Positions 54,200 through 63,158 are shown, counted from the stretch's first letter. The stretch is 64,000 nt of DNA from Kitasatospora sp. MAP5-34 (GCF_029894335.1 NZ_JARXZC010000016.1:62001-126000), one strand, 5' to 3'. Made by a program: numbers and translations. Notes: generated by a model not told the origin, from the sequence alone.

Positions 54200-54949
54200 T
54201 CAGCGCCCGCCTGCGAGGTCGACGAAGGCGCCGGTGGTGTAGGAGGAGGCGGGGGAGAGGAGGAAGAGGATGGTCTCGGCGATCTCCTCCGGCTGCCCCC
54301 CGCGTCCCATCGGCAGCAGCGGCCCGACCCGGTCGACCCGGCCGGGGTCGCCGCCCAGTGCGTGGATGCCGGTGTGGATCAGGCCGGGACGGACCGAGTT
54401 GACCCGGATGCCCTCGGCGGCGACCTCCAGGGCCAGGCCGGTCGTCATGCTGTCCAGCGCGCCCTTGGAGGCGGCGTAGTCGACGTACTCGTTCGGCGAG
54501 CCGAGCCGGGCGGCGGCCGAGGAGACGTTCACGATCGCGCCGCCCGCGCCGCCGTACCGGGTGGACATCCGGCGGACGGCCGCTCCCGCGCAGAGGAACG
54601 GTCCGGTGATGTTGGCCGCCCAGATCCTGGTCAGCCGCTCCTCGTCCAACTCGTCCAGCCGACACTGCTTTTCGAGCGTTCCCGCGTTGTTGACCAGTGC
54701 GGTGAGCGGGCCCAGCTCGTCGTCCACGGCCCGGAACAGCCGGTCCACCTCGGCGCTCCGGGTGACATCCGCCCGGACGGCGATCGCGGTGCCGCCCGCC
54801 GCCCGGATCTCGTCGACGACGTCGGCTGCAGCTGCCTCGTCCGTACGGAAGTTGACGCATACCCGGTAGCCGCGAACAGCCGCGAGGCGGGCGGTGGCCG
54901 CGCCGATGCCACGGCTGCCACCGGTGATCAGGACGACATCGTTGCTCAT
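54200..54949 (-). CDS. SDR family oxidoreductase
   Basis: 249 residues from the ATG at 54949 (MSNDVVLITGGSRGIGAATA). The classical SDR pattern is complete: TGGSRGIG nucleotide loop, VNNAGT, IVNVSSAAARLGSPNEYVDY with Ser and Tyr, and YAASKGALD with the Lys. RVNSVRPGLIHTGIH follows. It would carry out an NAD(P)-dependent carbonyl/alcohol conversion; the substrate is unknown. Upstream start at 54997 is possible but not supported. Confidence 0.93.
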   Translation of the reverse strand: MSNDVVLITGGSRGIGAATARLAAVRGYRVCVNFRTDEAAAADVVDEIRAAGGTAIAVRADVTRSAEVDRLFRAVDDELGPLTALVNNAGTLEKQCRLDELDEERLTRIWAANITGPFLCAGAAVRRMSTRYGGAGGAIVNVSSAAARLGSPNEYVDYAASKGALDSMTTGLALEVAAEGIRVNSVRPGLIHTGIHALGGDPGRVDRVGPLLPMGRGGQPEEIAETILFLLSPASSYTTGAFVDLAGGR

Positions 54950-55040
54950 ACCGTCAGACGGTAGTCGAAGGCGGTCGGCGCCCGAGAGTTGGCCCACGGG
55001 CCTACGGGCCCACGGGCTGCCGGGTTAAGGGCCTACCGGG

Positions 55041-56264
55041 TCAAGGGGTGGCTGCCGCCGCCCGGATCGCGGTGATCTTCGGGGCCCGGCTCCTGGGGGA
55101 GTCGAGGCTGAAGCCACGGGCGTCGCCCAGCTGGTCCCGGACGAAGGTCTCGGTGCGGGCGATCGTGTCGCGCAGGGCGGCGTCGGTGGGGACGAACAGC
55201 TGGTGCACGATCTCCTGTTCGGCGGTGTCGTACTCCCAGAGGCCGACGATCCGGCCGCGGTCCACCACGATGTGGGTCTGCGGGTCGGCGTCGCCGCCGA
55301 AGCTGCGCCCGGCTCTGGCGCCCGGCACGGGGAGGGCGGCGTCGGCCGGGTCGAGCAGGCGGGAGAGGTCGCGGTGCAGCAGGTGCAGGCCGTCGATGCC
55401 GGCCAGCAGTGTGTACGCGGGATCCGGTGGGATGCTGAAGGAGGCCAGCTCGTCGGCCAGTTGGGGCGGGATGAGGAGATCCGTGCCGGGGAGGGTGACG
55501 AGACCGAGCGGGGCGACGGCTGCTTTCGCGGTCGCCGAGGTGAAGCCCGTGAACCAGCGGAAGTGCCGGAGTGAGGCGGGCGCGGCCCAGGAGAAGTACC
55601 GTTCGGCGAGCTCGGCGGCGGAACCCTTCACGGGTTGGTCCCAGCCCACGTACCCGTAACGCTGCTGGTCCAGACGGCCGTTGACCGGAACCCGGCGGAT
55701 CAGCCCCCGGGCCTGCAGCAGGCCCAGTGCCAGCGGCAGGGTGGTGGACAGGCCGCGCTTCTTCCCTGCCTCGCCGAGCCCGCGAACCTCCCCGCCGACC
55801 GCCTCGCGGATTGCTGCCGGGTCCAACGGCCTTCCAGGGGAATGGCCTTGGGGTAGAGCCCGGGAGATGGACAGGCAGAGCTTCTCGATCTCGTCGCGGC
55901 TCACCCCGAGGTGCTTCTCGGCGGCGGCGAGGCTGCCCTCCGGAGCGGCGGCGCCGGCCGCCAGGCCGAGGGCGAAGTCCGAGGCGGGGAGTACGTAGGT
56001 GCAGCCCCGGGCGGAGGGCAGCTCGTGCACGTCGAGTGCCGCGACGGCCGCGTCCACCACCGCCCGGTCCAGCGCAGCCCGGGCGAACAGCCCCAGGTAC
56101 GGCGCCGCACCCCCGACCGAGCGGGCCCAGCCCGTGGCGGCCAGCACCTCGGCGGGTGACGCACCGACGTGCGTACCGGCCTGCGCGCCGTCCAGCCACT
56201 GCCGGTGGGCCCACCAGGCGCGGAGTTTCGCGACCGGGACGACCGGGATCTCGCTGTTCGCCAT
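55041..56264 (-). CDS. Winged helix DNA-binding protein, AlkZ/YcaQ-like glycosylase family
   Basis: 407 residues. HTH_42/AlkZ-type motifs: KLRAWWAHRQWLDG near the start, GLLQARGLIRRVPVNGRLDQ in the middle and TGFTSATAKAAVAPLGL, then FGGDADPQTHIVVDRGRIVG and LWEYDTAEQEIVHQLF. The family contains DNA glycosylases that repair interstrand crosslinks or alkylated bases, some protecting antibiotic producers from their own product. The catalytic QxQ/QxD motif cannot be located with confidence, so enzyme activity is uncertain. Confidence 0.82.
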   Translation of the reverse strand: MANSEIPVVPVAKLRAWWAHRQWLDGAQAGTHVGASPAEVLAATGWARSVGGAAPYLGLFARAALDRAVVDAAVAALDVHELPSARGCTYVLPASDFALGLAAGAAAPEGSLAAAEKHLGVSRDEIEKLCLSISRALPQGHSPGRPLDPAAIREAVGGEVRGLGEAGKKRGLSTTLPLALGLLQARGLIRRVPVNGRLDQQRYGYVGWDQPVKGSAAELAERYFSWAAPASLRHFRWFTGFTSATAKAAVAPLGLVTLPGTDLLIPPQLADELASFSIPPDPAYTLLAGIDGLHLLHRDLSRLLDPADAALPVPGARAGRSFGGDADPQTHIVVDRGRIVGLWEYDTAEQEIVHQLFVPTDAALRDTIARTETFVRDQLGDARGFSLDSPRSRAPKITAIRAAAATP

Positions 56265-56407
56265 GCGCCCAGTATCGGCGCGCGGTGTGCGGGGCGGCCG
56301 GAGCGACGTACCGACAATTCGTTCGCGCCCGACGCCGCCGCCGGGGGAGACTTCCGGTCACCGGCGCCATGGGCTGCGGCCTGCGGGCCACCGTGCCGTC
56401 CGGTACC

Positions 56408-56470
56408 CCTGACGCCACACACCTGACGCCACATCCCTGACTCTGTACCGCCCGACTCTGTACCGCCCGA
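56408..56470. repeat. Short direct repeats before the nucleotidyltransferase gene
   Basis: CCTGACGCCACA occurs at 56408-56419 and 56422-56433, and CTCTGTACCGCCCGA twice in tandem at 56441-56470. Slippage-type duplications in the leader of the gene at 56499. Confidence 0.8.
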
Positions 56471-56498
56471 CCCGTGCCGCCGAGGAGGCGACGTTCCC

Positions 56499-57173
56499 AT
56501 GCAGGTGCTGCTCTCCGGCATCGTCGGTTCCACCGCGTACGGTCTGGCCCACGCCGGCTCCGACATCGACCGGCTCGGCCTGTTCGCCGCGCCGACCGAG
56601 ACCTTCCACGGTCTGCACCGCCCCGCCGAGTCCCATGTCAGCACCGCGCCGGACCGCACGCTGCACGAGGCCGCCAAGTGGTGCCGCCTCGCGCTGAGCA
56701 GCAACCCGACCGCCTCCGAACTGGTCTGGCTGCCCGCCGACCTGTACGAGGTCCGTACGCCGCTCGGCGAGGAGCTGATCGGCATCCGCCGGTCCTTCCT
56801 GAGCGCGAGGGCGGTGCGGAACTCCTATCTCGGCTATGCCACACAGCAGTTCCGCAAACTGAGCGCCCGTGACACCACGGACCAGCGGACCAGAGCGCGG
56901 GCGGCCAAGCACGCGCGGCACCTGATCAGGCTGGTCCTCCAGGGCGTCACGCTGCACGAGACCGGCTCCGTGGTGGTCCCGCTCGCCGACCCCGAGCGGG
57001 TCCGTGCACTCGGCGAGCGGTACGCCGACCGGCCCGAACTCGCGCGGCTGCTGCTGGCGGACGCGGAGGAACGCTTCAACCGCCCGGGCGTGCTGCCGGA
57101 CGCCCCGGACGAGGCGCCCGCCGAATCCTGGCTGCGCCGGGTCCGGGCGGCGCACCTCGTGCCGACCGCGTAG
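56499..57173 (+). CDS. Nucleotidyltransferase of the DNA polymerase beta superfamily (PF10127-like)
   Basis: 224 residues with the start MQVLLSGIVGSTAYGLAHAG. GSTAYGLAHAGSDIDRLGLF contains the hG[GS]x9[DE]h[DE] nucleotidyltransferase signature with Asp residues for metal binding, followed by a helical domain (EAAKWCRLALSSNPTASELV). The family includes YcgL-like proteins of unknown target (tRNA or small molecules). Cytosolic. It precedes tRNA-Lys by 174 bases, on the host side of the element boundary. Confidence 0.87.
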   Translation: MQVLLSGIVGSTAYGLAHAGSDIDRLGLFAAPTETFHGLHRPAESHVSTAPDRTLHEAAKWCRLALSSNPTASELVWLPADLYEVRTPLGEELIGIRRSFLSARAVRNSYLGYATQQFRKLSARDTTDQRTRARAAKHARHLIRLVLQGVTLHETGSVVVPLADPERVRALGERYADRPELARLLLADAEERFNRPGVLPDAPDEAPAESWLRRVRAAHLVPTA

Positions 57174-57347
57174 CGGCCCGGCTGAGCAGGGCCGACGGGC
57201 CTGGGCGGACCGTCGGCGGACCGCTGGCGGAGCGGTGTTCGCACACTGCTCCGGCGTGGCCGCCCAATCCACTGGCCAAGCGTTGCGGATCACCGGGTAG
57301 GATCGCCCTGGCAGGCGGCCTACCAGCACGGTGGACCGCAGGTCGGC

Positions 57348-57420
57348 GGGCCGCTAGCTCAATTGGCAGAGCTGCGGACTTTTAATCCGTAGGTTCAGGG
57401 TTCGAGCCCCTGGCGGCCCA
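57348..57420 (+). tRNA. tRNA-Lys(UUU), integration site of the adjacent element
   Basis: 73 bases with acceptor GGGCCGC/GCGGCCC, D-arm AGCTCAATTGGCAGAGCT, anticodon loop CTTTTAA (anticodon UUU) and T-arm CAGGGTTCGAGCCCCTG. No encoded CCA. A tyrosine integrase gene ends 81 bases beyond its 3' end, so the 3' half of this tRNA is the probable attachment-site core; the second att site lies outside the window. Confidence 0.96.
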
Positions 57421-57459
57421 CTTGGAATGAGGCGGGACACCCCCTCTGACCTGCAGCGC

Positions 57460-57492
57460 AGCACCCCGGCTACTTCGATTAGCCGGGGTGCT
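57460..57492. terminator. Bidirectional terminator between tRNA-Lys and the integrase
   Basis: Perfect 13-base arms AGCACCCCGGCTA / TAGCCGGGGTGCT around CTTCGAT, followed on the plus strand by GCTGCTTTT. Confidence 0.85.
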
Positions 57493-57500
57493 GCTGCTTT

Positions 57501-59072
57501 TCAGGCCGTCTGCGTGAGCGATGCGTGAGCGGACTGCACGTCAGAGGCGGGTGCGGCGGCGGACTGGGCGTCCTTCTGTGACCTCGCCCGAGGAACGAGC
57601 GCGGCGGCTGCCTCGGCCTGGGCGAAGGCCAGCTCGGGGAGGACGCTGGCGTAGATGTCAGCCGTAATGGTGATGGAGGAATGGCCGAGCAACTCCTGGA
57701 CGACCTTCAGGTCGGCACCGGCCGCGAGGAGGAGCGTCGCCGCGACGTGGCGCAGATCGTGCAGCCGGATCGGCGGTAGGCCGGAGAGGGTGACTAGCCG
57801 CTCGAACATGTCGGTCACCTTGCCGGGGTGCAGCCAGGTGCCGTCCTCGTTGGTGAAGACGCGGCCGGTTTCCTGCCAGGCCGGCCCCCACTTCTCACGC
57901 TCCGCCTGCTGGCGGAGGCGGTGGGCGGTGAAAGCGTGGACGGTCTCCTCGTCCAGCGGGACGACTCGGAAGCCGGCATCCGACTTGGGGATCGACTCCT
58001 CGACGTCCCAACCATCCTGCACCAGCTGTGTGGTGACGGTCAGGGAGGAAGAATCGAGGCGCGTCTCCGACCAGCCGAGGCCGCAGCTCTCGCCCCGGCG
58101 AGGACCTCGGAACGCCATGAGGTGCCACATCGCGTAGAGGCGGTGGTCGGACACGAAGTCGAGGAACTCCCCGATCTGGGCCGGCATCCACACCATGACC
58201 GGCGATGGCTTGCTGCCGGTCTCCTGCCACTCGGCGACGCGCTCGGGAGTCCAGAGCAGGGCCTTGGGCTTGCTCGCCGGGTCGATCTTGACGTGGGCGG
58301 CCGGGTTGAAGGTGATGAGCCCGTCGGCTATCGCATCGTTGAGCGAGACGCGCAGGGACCGCCGGATGTGCTGCCGGGTGGTCGGGCCGGTGACGCGCCT
58401 GAACGGCGGCATCTCGTCGATGGCGGCCTTCATCGTGGCGCGTCGCGCCCGGTTCTCCTCGCCCTTCCAAGAGGCTTTCCGGAGCTGCTCGGTGGCCGCT
58501 CGGCGCAGAGCGTTGGCCTCCAGGATCTCCTCGTTGGTGTCGCAGATGCCGTTGAACATCTCCGCCAGGTGGCTCACGCGCAGCCGGTCGAGCCGCACAT
58601 GGCCGATGCGGGGCTTGAGGTGGACGCGGATGTCCGTCTCGTACCGGCTGACGGTGGACTTCCTCGCGCGCTTGTTCTCCAGCCAACTGTCCAGCCACTC
58701 ACTGACGGTGAGGCGACCGCTCAGGTCAACGCCGCTCTTCAGTCGGCGGCGGGTCTCTTCGATCTGGGGCAGCGCGGACTTCTCGTCAGCGACCTTTTCC
58801 AGCAGGTCGGCGATCAGTGCGAGGTCATCCGGCTCGTCCTTGCCGAGGGCGAGCAGAGCGCGGATGTGGTCGAGGTCCTCCTGAGCCTCCTTGAGGGACT
58901 CGTAGCCGGCGCGGTTGAACGAGCGGCGGGTGCCGTCTTCCTTGTTGGGCAACTCCTGTCGGATCGAGTAGGCGCAGTGCTTGCGGCTGCCCCGTTTCGG
59001 GCACGCCTTGCCGAGCGGCTTGCCAGTCTCGGCGTCGCGGCAGTAGCAGCGGTGGTAGGTGGAGCCCTTCAT
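57501..59072 (-). CDS. int: Site-specific tyrosine integrase
   Basis: 523 residues. The N-terminus has a Cys/His-rich segment (CYCRDAETGKPLGKACPKRG) and arm-binding region, residues 120-240 the core-binding domain, and residues 275-485 the catalytic domain: Arg in FRGPRRGE (about 325), HDLRH (438-442), LGH (464) and Tyr474 in ADIYASVLPE. This is the integrase type of actinomycete integrative and conjugative elements and related phages. It lies next to tRNA-Lys and overlaps the XRE regulator by four bases. Confidence 0.95.
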   Translation of the reverse strand: MKGSTYHRCYCRDAETGKPLGKACPKRGSRKHCAYSIRQELPNKEDGTRRSFNRAGYESLKEAQEDLDHIRALLALGKDEPDDLALIADLLEKVADEKSALPQIEETRRRLKSGVDLSGRLTVSEWLDSWLENKRARKSTVSRYETDIRVHLKPRIGHVRLDRLRVSHLAEMFNGICDTNEEILEANALRRAATEQLRKASWKGEENRARRATMKAAIDEMPPFRRVTGPTTRQHIRRSLRVSLNDAIADGLITFNPAAHVKIDPASKPKALLWTPERVAEWQETGSKPSPVMVWMPAQIGEFLDFVSDHRLYAMWHLMAFRGPRRGESCGLGWSETRLDSSSLTVTTQLVQDGWDVEESIPKSDAGFRVVPLDEETVHAFTAHRLRQQAEREKWGPAWQETGRVFTNEDGTWLHPGKVTDMFERLVTLSGLPPIRLHDLRHVAATLLLAAGADLKVVQELLGHSSITITADIYASVLPELAFAQAEAAAALVPRARSQKDAQSAAAPASDVQSAHASLTQTA

Positions 59073-59704
59073 GCAATTTCCTCCGTGTTGGTGTTGAGGG
59101 GTGGGATTTCTTCGTCGAGGAAGGCAAGGTGCGAACTCAGGCGAGGCGGCAACAGGCCCAGTTGGTGCATGCGCGCCCGGACGGGAAGCAACTGGTCTCG
59201 GGTGACTTCGACCAGGCGCTCGTATTTCTCCTCCGCACCGGGCGGCCAGTCTTCGCGGCGGCGCCTGAACTGAAGCTGGTAGGCGTCGTGGTGTTCGGTC
59301 TGGAGTCGGGAGTAGATCTGGGCATGCTCGCGGTAGAGACTCAGCCGCCAGTGGCTGTAGCTGGTTTGCTCCTCACCGGTGAACCAGCTGAAAGCCCACC
59401 ACTGCCCCGCGCCTTGTTCTGGGAGGTAGTCCACGGAGCCGCCCTGCCACGGTGGAAAGACCAAGGCCGCCGGTGAAACGAGCAGGGCCTCGGCAATGAC
59501 GAGCAGTTCGGGGAGCGTGATGGTCTTGCGCCGGCCTGATTCCCAGTTCGCGATGACGTTGCGCGGCACGGTGAGGCCGAGGCGGTCGCACTCGTCCGAC
59601 AGTTCCTGGGCGGTCAAGCCGATCTTCCTCCTCAGGCGGGTGATTTCGGCGATCACGGCGTTCGTGATCTGGGTGGGCCAGTCTTCTTCTTCGTCGTGTG
59701 TCAT
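59069..59704 (-). CDS. XRE-family regulator co-transcribed with the integrase
   Basis: 211 residues. Residues 15-80 hold a helix-turn-helix (LTAQELSDECDRLGLTVPRN, VIANWESGRRKTITLPELLV). The C-terminal part is a helical domain with many Trp and Arg (WSHWRLSLYREHAQ-like, FRRRREDWPPGAEEKYERLV) that I do not recognise. Its stop overlaps the integrase start by four bases, so it probably controls excision and integration of the element. It is divergent from the excisionase-like gene, with the shared promoter at 59705-59794. Confidence 0.87.
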   Translation of the reverse strand: MTHDEEEDWPTQITNAVIAEITRLRRKIGLTAQELSDECDRLGLTVPRNVIANWESGRRKTITLPELLVIAEALLVSPAALVFPPWQGGSVDYLPEQGAGQWWAFSWFTGEEQTSYSHWRLSLYREHAQIYSRLQTEHHDAYQLQFRRRREDWPPGAEEKYERLVEVTRDQLLPVRARMHQLGLLPPRLSSHLAFLDEEIPPLNTNTEEIA

Positions 59705-59794
59705 ATCGACACATTAGCTTTCGGCAATCTCTTCCTTGCTCCGGCGCACCGCCGAAGCCCCCCACTTGGGGAGCGCCTGGATACGGAGATTTCG

Positions 59795-60058
59795 ATGCGA
59801 ACTGAGAATGCGAACGAGGCTGTGCAGGGCATGGGCCGGGCCGAGCTGCTGGCCCTGCCGGCGGCCATCGATCTGGACACGGCGAACCGGGCGATCGGGC
59901 TGGGCCGCAGCAAGGGCTACGAGCTTGCGCGTCGCGACCTCTACCCGTGCCGGGTGCTGCGGCTGGGCAAGAAGTACCGGGTGATCACGGCGGACCTCCT
60001 GCGACTGCTGGGCATCGAGGACGCTGTGGTCAACGGCCTTGCAGCAGATGCAGCTTGA
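59795..60058 (+). CDS. Excisionase-like / AlpA-type helix-turn-helix protein
   Basis: 87 residues from the ATG at 59795, with GGAG upstream. The core IDLDTANRAIGLGRSKGYEL and RVLRLGKKYRVITADLLRLL form the winged helix of MerR/Xis/AlpA proteins. Size and position beside the integrase block suggest a recombination directionality factor, or an activator of the transfer genes. The frame remains open upstream to 59696 but without coding features. Function inferred by family and neighbours. Confidence 0.83.
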   Translation: MRTENANEAVQGMGRAELLALPAAIDLDTANRAIGLGRSKGYELARRDLYPCRVLRLGKKYRVITADLLRLLGIEDAVVNGLAADAA

Positions 60059-60367
60059 CGTGGTGCGGGCGCGATCGGCAAGTGCGTCTGCCGTGGGCGT
60101 ACTTGTCCGCATGGAGTGGATCTTCCGGACCTGTGGACGTAGGTTCGTGGTCGCTCGCCAGCCGCGGCCACCGAAGGGTTACCGCGAGCTTCAACCCACC
60201 AAGAACACCTGCGAGTTGAGGTGGCCGCGAAGAGTCGTGCCCACCGGTCACGGATATACGAAGGCCCTCGGTGCAGCGAACACCGAGGGCTAGGCGAAGT
60301 CCCTACCAACGACCTCATCAGCGGCGCGCGACGGATCAGGTCCCGCGCCCCAGTCTGGAGCTTCAGC
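60059..60367 (+). other. Intergenic region with a hairpin inside the mobile element
   Basis: No gene seen. A perfect 10-base-arm hairpin GCCCTCGGTG / CACCGAGGGC (60264-60273, 60281-60290) likely ends the excisionase transcript. The DUF3631 gene promoter should lie between it and 60368. Confidence 0.5.
60264..60290 (+). terminator. Hairpin after the excisionase-like gene
   Basis: Exact 10-base arms around CAGCGAA; no U-tract. Confidence 0.6.
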
Positions 60368-61669
60368 ATGGAGTCTACGTCCCACCATCCCAACTCGGCG
60401 GTCCCCGCCACGAACTGGCCTCCCGTCGTCAAGCCGGGGGAGCCCGGCACCTACCTCCCCGCTGGGCAAGCGGTGTCGTCCACAGCCTGTGGGCAGCCGG
60501 AGGAGGCCGCACCGGCAGAGCCCGCCGGAATGAGCAGCCTGGCCGCGATGCCGGATGCCCCGGCGACCGGCGGTGCTGAGTTGCTCGCGCAGCTGAAGGC
60601 TCTGATCGCCAGGTTCGTGATCCTGCCTTCCGAGGAGGCGCTGGACGCCGCGACGCTGTGGGTTGCCGCGACCCATCTCCAGCCGGCGTGGCAGCACGCG
60701 CCGCGCCTGGCGGTGGTGGGACCGGCCAAGCGGTGCGGCAAGTCCCGCCTGCTCGACGTGCTGACCGAGACCGTCCACCACGCGGTTCTGACGGTCAACT
60801 CCACTCCGGCGGCGGTCTTCCGATCGATCACCGAGGAGCCGCCGACGCTCCTGGTAGACGAGGCCGACACCATCTTCGGCACGCCGAAGATGGCCGAGAA
60901 GAACGAGGAGATGCGCGGCCTGTTGAACGCCGGGCACCAGCGCGACCGCTATGTACTGCGCGTGGTCGGCAACGACCACACGCCCCACCGGTTCCACACC
61001 TTCGCGATGGCGGCCATCGCGGGTATCGGCGACCTGCCCGACACGATCATGGACCGGTCGATCGTCATCCGAATGCGCCGCCGAGCCGAGGGCGAGCGCG
61101 TCGCACCGTACCGCACCCGCCGCGACCAGAAGGTCCTGAACGAGATCCGCGCCAAGCTCGCCCTCTGGACCAAACCCCTGGCCGATGAGGCCCTGCGCCT
61201 GGAACCGACTATGCCGGTCGAGGACCGCGCCGCCGACACCTGGGAGCCCCTGGTGATCATCGCCGACCTCGCGGGCGGCCCTTGGCCGCGCCTTGCCCGC
61301 CTGGCGTGCGCCCGCATGGTCGCCTCCGAGGTCGAGGCTGAGGAGGAGAACCCGAGCGGCGCGAGGATCCTGGCCGACATCCGGCGGATCTTCGTCGGCA
61401 GCGGTGACCTGGACGCCCTCACTACTGATCACCTCCTGTTCGCCCTGAATAGCGACCCGGAGGCGCCGTGGGCCGAGCACGGCCGGGGCGGCCTCACGCC
61501 GCGCGGGCTCGGCGCGATACTCCGCGACTACGGCATCTCCTCGGGCAATGTGCGCATCGGCGACGGCTCCCAGCGCAAGGGCTACACCCGCAACAAGTTC
61601 GCAGACGCCTGGCGACGGTACTGCCCAGCTGTCCACCCCCTCGACGCCCAAGCGGGAAGCGAGGGCTGA
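60368..61669 (+). CDS. DUF3631 domain P-loop protein, putative replication protein of the element
   Basis: 433 residues from the ATG at 60368 (MESTSHHPNSAVPATNWPPV). Residues 1-70 are Pro/Ala-rich; a Walker A VGPAKRCGKSRLLDVL (117-132) and a Walker B LLVDEAD (161-167) follow, then sensor-like segments (RVVGNDHTPHRFHTFAMAAI, IMDRSIVIRMRRR) and the DUF3631 region (ADTWEPLVIIADLAGGPWPR, RGGLTPRGLGAILRDYGISS). DUF3631 occurs in plasmid and ICE primase/helicase proteins, so replication of the excised element is the likely role. It directly precedes the repeat-rich region at 61731-62040. Confidence 0.85.
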   Translation: MESTSHHPNSAVPATNWPPVVKPGEPGTYLPAGQAVSSTACGQPEEAAPAEPAGMSSLAAMPDAPATGGAELLAQLKALIARFVILPSEEALDAATLWVAATHLQPAWQHAPRLAVVGPAKRCGKSRLLDVLTETVHHAVLTVNSTPAAVFRSITEEPPTLLVDEADTIFGTPKMAEKNEEMRGLLNAGHQRDRYVLRVVGNDHTPHRFHTFAMAAIAGIGDLPDTIMDRSIVIRMRRRAEGERVAPYRTRRDQKVLNEIRAKLALWTKPLADEALRLEPTMPVEDRAADTWEPLVIIADLAGGPWPRLARLACARMVASEVEAEEENPSGARILADIRRIFVGSGDLDALTTDHLLFALNSDPEAPWAEHGRGGLTPRGLGAILRDYGISSGNVRIGDGSQRKGYTRNKFADAWRRYCPAVHPLDAQAGSEG

Positions 61670-62081
61670 CCACCCCCGGTTGCCGTCCGAGCCGTCCCTG
61701 CCGTAGCGCTGCAGGTCAGAGCACGTACAGCCGAGACGACAACCAGCCCCAAGACGGTACGTGAACCGACACCGCCACCGGCTTGCCGCTGAGCGCGAGA
61801 GCGCCCACGGCAGGCCGGGGCGGGACGGCAACCACATCCGTCTTGTGCCGTCCCAGCCGTCCCTGCCGTAAAACCGCAGCTCAGATGGCCTGCCGCCAAG
61901 ACGGATCGCCGTCCCAAGACGGAAGCGTCTCCGTACCGAGACGGCGGCAACCCGCGCTCAAGACGCCACAGGCCACCCGCGCCCGCCCGTGCCGTACCCG
62001 CCCTGACCTGCGGTTGCAACGGCCAAGACGGCACAGACGGCTCCCAGCGACACCCCCCACCACCCCGAGGATCCCATCACC
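61670..62081. other. Repeat-rich non-coding region, putative replication or transfer origin
   Basis: 412 bases with no credible gene. It contains at least seven CAAGACGG-like octamers: CAAGACGG at 61750, 61897, 61915 and 62024, GAGACGG at 61938, CAAGACGC at 61959, and the reverse form CCGTCTTG at 61838. A 30-base imperfect direct repeat starting GCCGTCCCTGCCGTA occurs at 61691-61720 and 61856-61885 (25 of 30 identical). This layout is what iteron-type origins look like. Confidence 0.55.
61691..61885. repeat. Pair of 30-base direct repeats
   Basis: Repeat units at 61691-61720 and 61856-61885 share GCCGTCCCTGCCGTA exactly, and 25 of 30 positions overall. Confidence 0.8.
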
Positions 62082-62906
62082 ATGCCCGCCAGCTCGCCGG
62101 TCGCCCGCCCGGCCGACCCCGGCACCTTCGCCCGCACCACGATCACCATCGTGATGGCGGTCATCGCCGCCCTTGCCTTCGTCTTCTCCTTCGGCAACGT
62201 CTGGACCCTGGCCCTGCGGCTCGGCGTCCCGCACCCCGTCGCGCCGCTGATCGCTCCGATGGTCGACTTGTCCGTAGTCGGCCTCCTGGTCGCCCAGCAC
62301 TACCTCGCCGCCACCGGCACCGACCCCGCGCAACTCCGCTCGGCCACCAGGCTGATGCACTTGTGCGGCCTGCTGACCCTCGTCCTGAACACCGCCGAAC
62401 CGCTCCTCGCCCGTCACTTCGGCCGCGCCGCGCTCGACACCGTCGCCCCTGCCCTGCTCCTCGGCTGGGGAACCGTCGGCCCCACGCTCCTACGCCACCT
62501 CCACATCCCAACGACCACGACCGCCTTGAGCCTGGCCTCGACGGACCACACCCCTTCGACCGAAACGCCCGCCGCCAGCCCGCAGCCCGCACCAGAATCG
62601 GCGCAGGGCGGCGACGCCCAAGCCGCTCCATCAGACTCCGTTGACGCTTCGTCTGCGGAGCCCGAGCCTGTCGCGCCGCGTAAGCGCACCGGACGCAAGC
62701 CAGCGGCGACCATGGACCAGCTGATCGAGATAGCCCGGCCCGCCGTCGCCGAGCACGGCGCCACCCTCGCCGTGGTCAAGAAGGCCGTGCGTGACTCTGG
62801 CACGCCGATCGCCAGCGGACGCCTCGGCGAGTTGCTGCAGCACCTGAAGGACGCGCAGACCGCTGCGGAGCCCGAGATGGCCCGAGCCCACCCAGCGGTC
62901 GACTGA
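62082..62906 (+). CDS. DUF2637 membrane protein of the mobile element
   Basis: 274 residues. The N-terminal half has about four membrane helices (TITIVMAVIAALAFVFSFGN, VAPLIAPMVDLSVVGLLVAQ, LMHLCGLLTLVLNTAEPLLA, VAPALLLGWGTVGPTLLRH), the DUF2637 arrangement. Residues 145-215 are a Pro/Ser/Ala-rich linker, and the C-terminus (RTGRKPAATMDQLIEIARPA) a basic, HTH-like domain. DUF2637 proteins are common on actinobacterial integrative elements and plasmids, probably linked to transfer or replication at the membrane; the exact role is unknown. Confidence 0.85.
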   Translation: MPASSPVARPADPGTFARTTITIVMAVIAALAFVFSFGNVWTLALRLGVPHPVAPLIAPMVDLSVVGLLVAQHYLAATGTDPAQLRSATRLMHLCGLLTLVLNTAEPLLARHFGRAALDTVAPALLLGWGTVGPTLLRHLHIPTTTTALSLASTDHTPSTETPAASPQPAPESAQGGDAQAAPSDSVDASSAEPEPVAPRKRTGRKPAATMDQLIEIARPAVAEHGATLAVVKKAVRDSGTPIASGRLGELLQHLKDAQTAAEPEMARAHPAVD

Positions 62907-63158
62907 CCGAGCCGCCATCGCAGCCGCTTGCCCGCCGCGACGACATCCGGATCGGGCGGGCAGCCCGCGTCGGCACGGACGGCCTGCTTCCGGAAGTCCC
63001 GCAGATGCCTTCCAGGACCTCCGGAACTCCTGTTCTGCCGCCTCCTACACCGCGATCCCGGCACGGCCAAACCGCGTGCCGTCCGGACCATGGCCCGGAT
63101 CCCACACGGACCGTCCCTCGCGATCCACGATCCCGATAACCCCGACCGGAGAGCATCC
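62907..63158 (+). other. Spacer with an inverted repeat upstream of the mobilization genes
   Basis: 252 bases without a credible gene. An inverted repeat CGGCACG-n9-CGTGCCG (63059-63065, 63075-63081) is present; oriT of a mobilizable element often has such a repeat just upstream of mobC and the relaxase gene. Confidence 0.4.

Noticed and set aside
62928-63158. N-terminal extension of the MobC-like protein from 62928
   Set aside because: The upstream translation looks non-coding; a GTG at 63159 with a GGAG site fits better.
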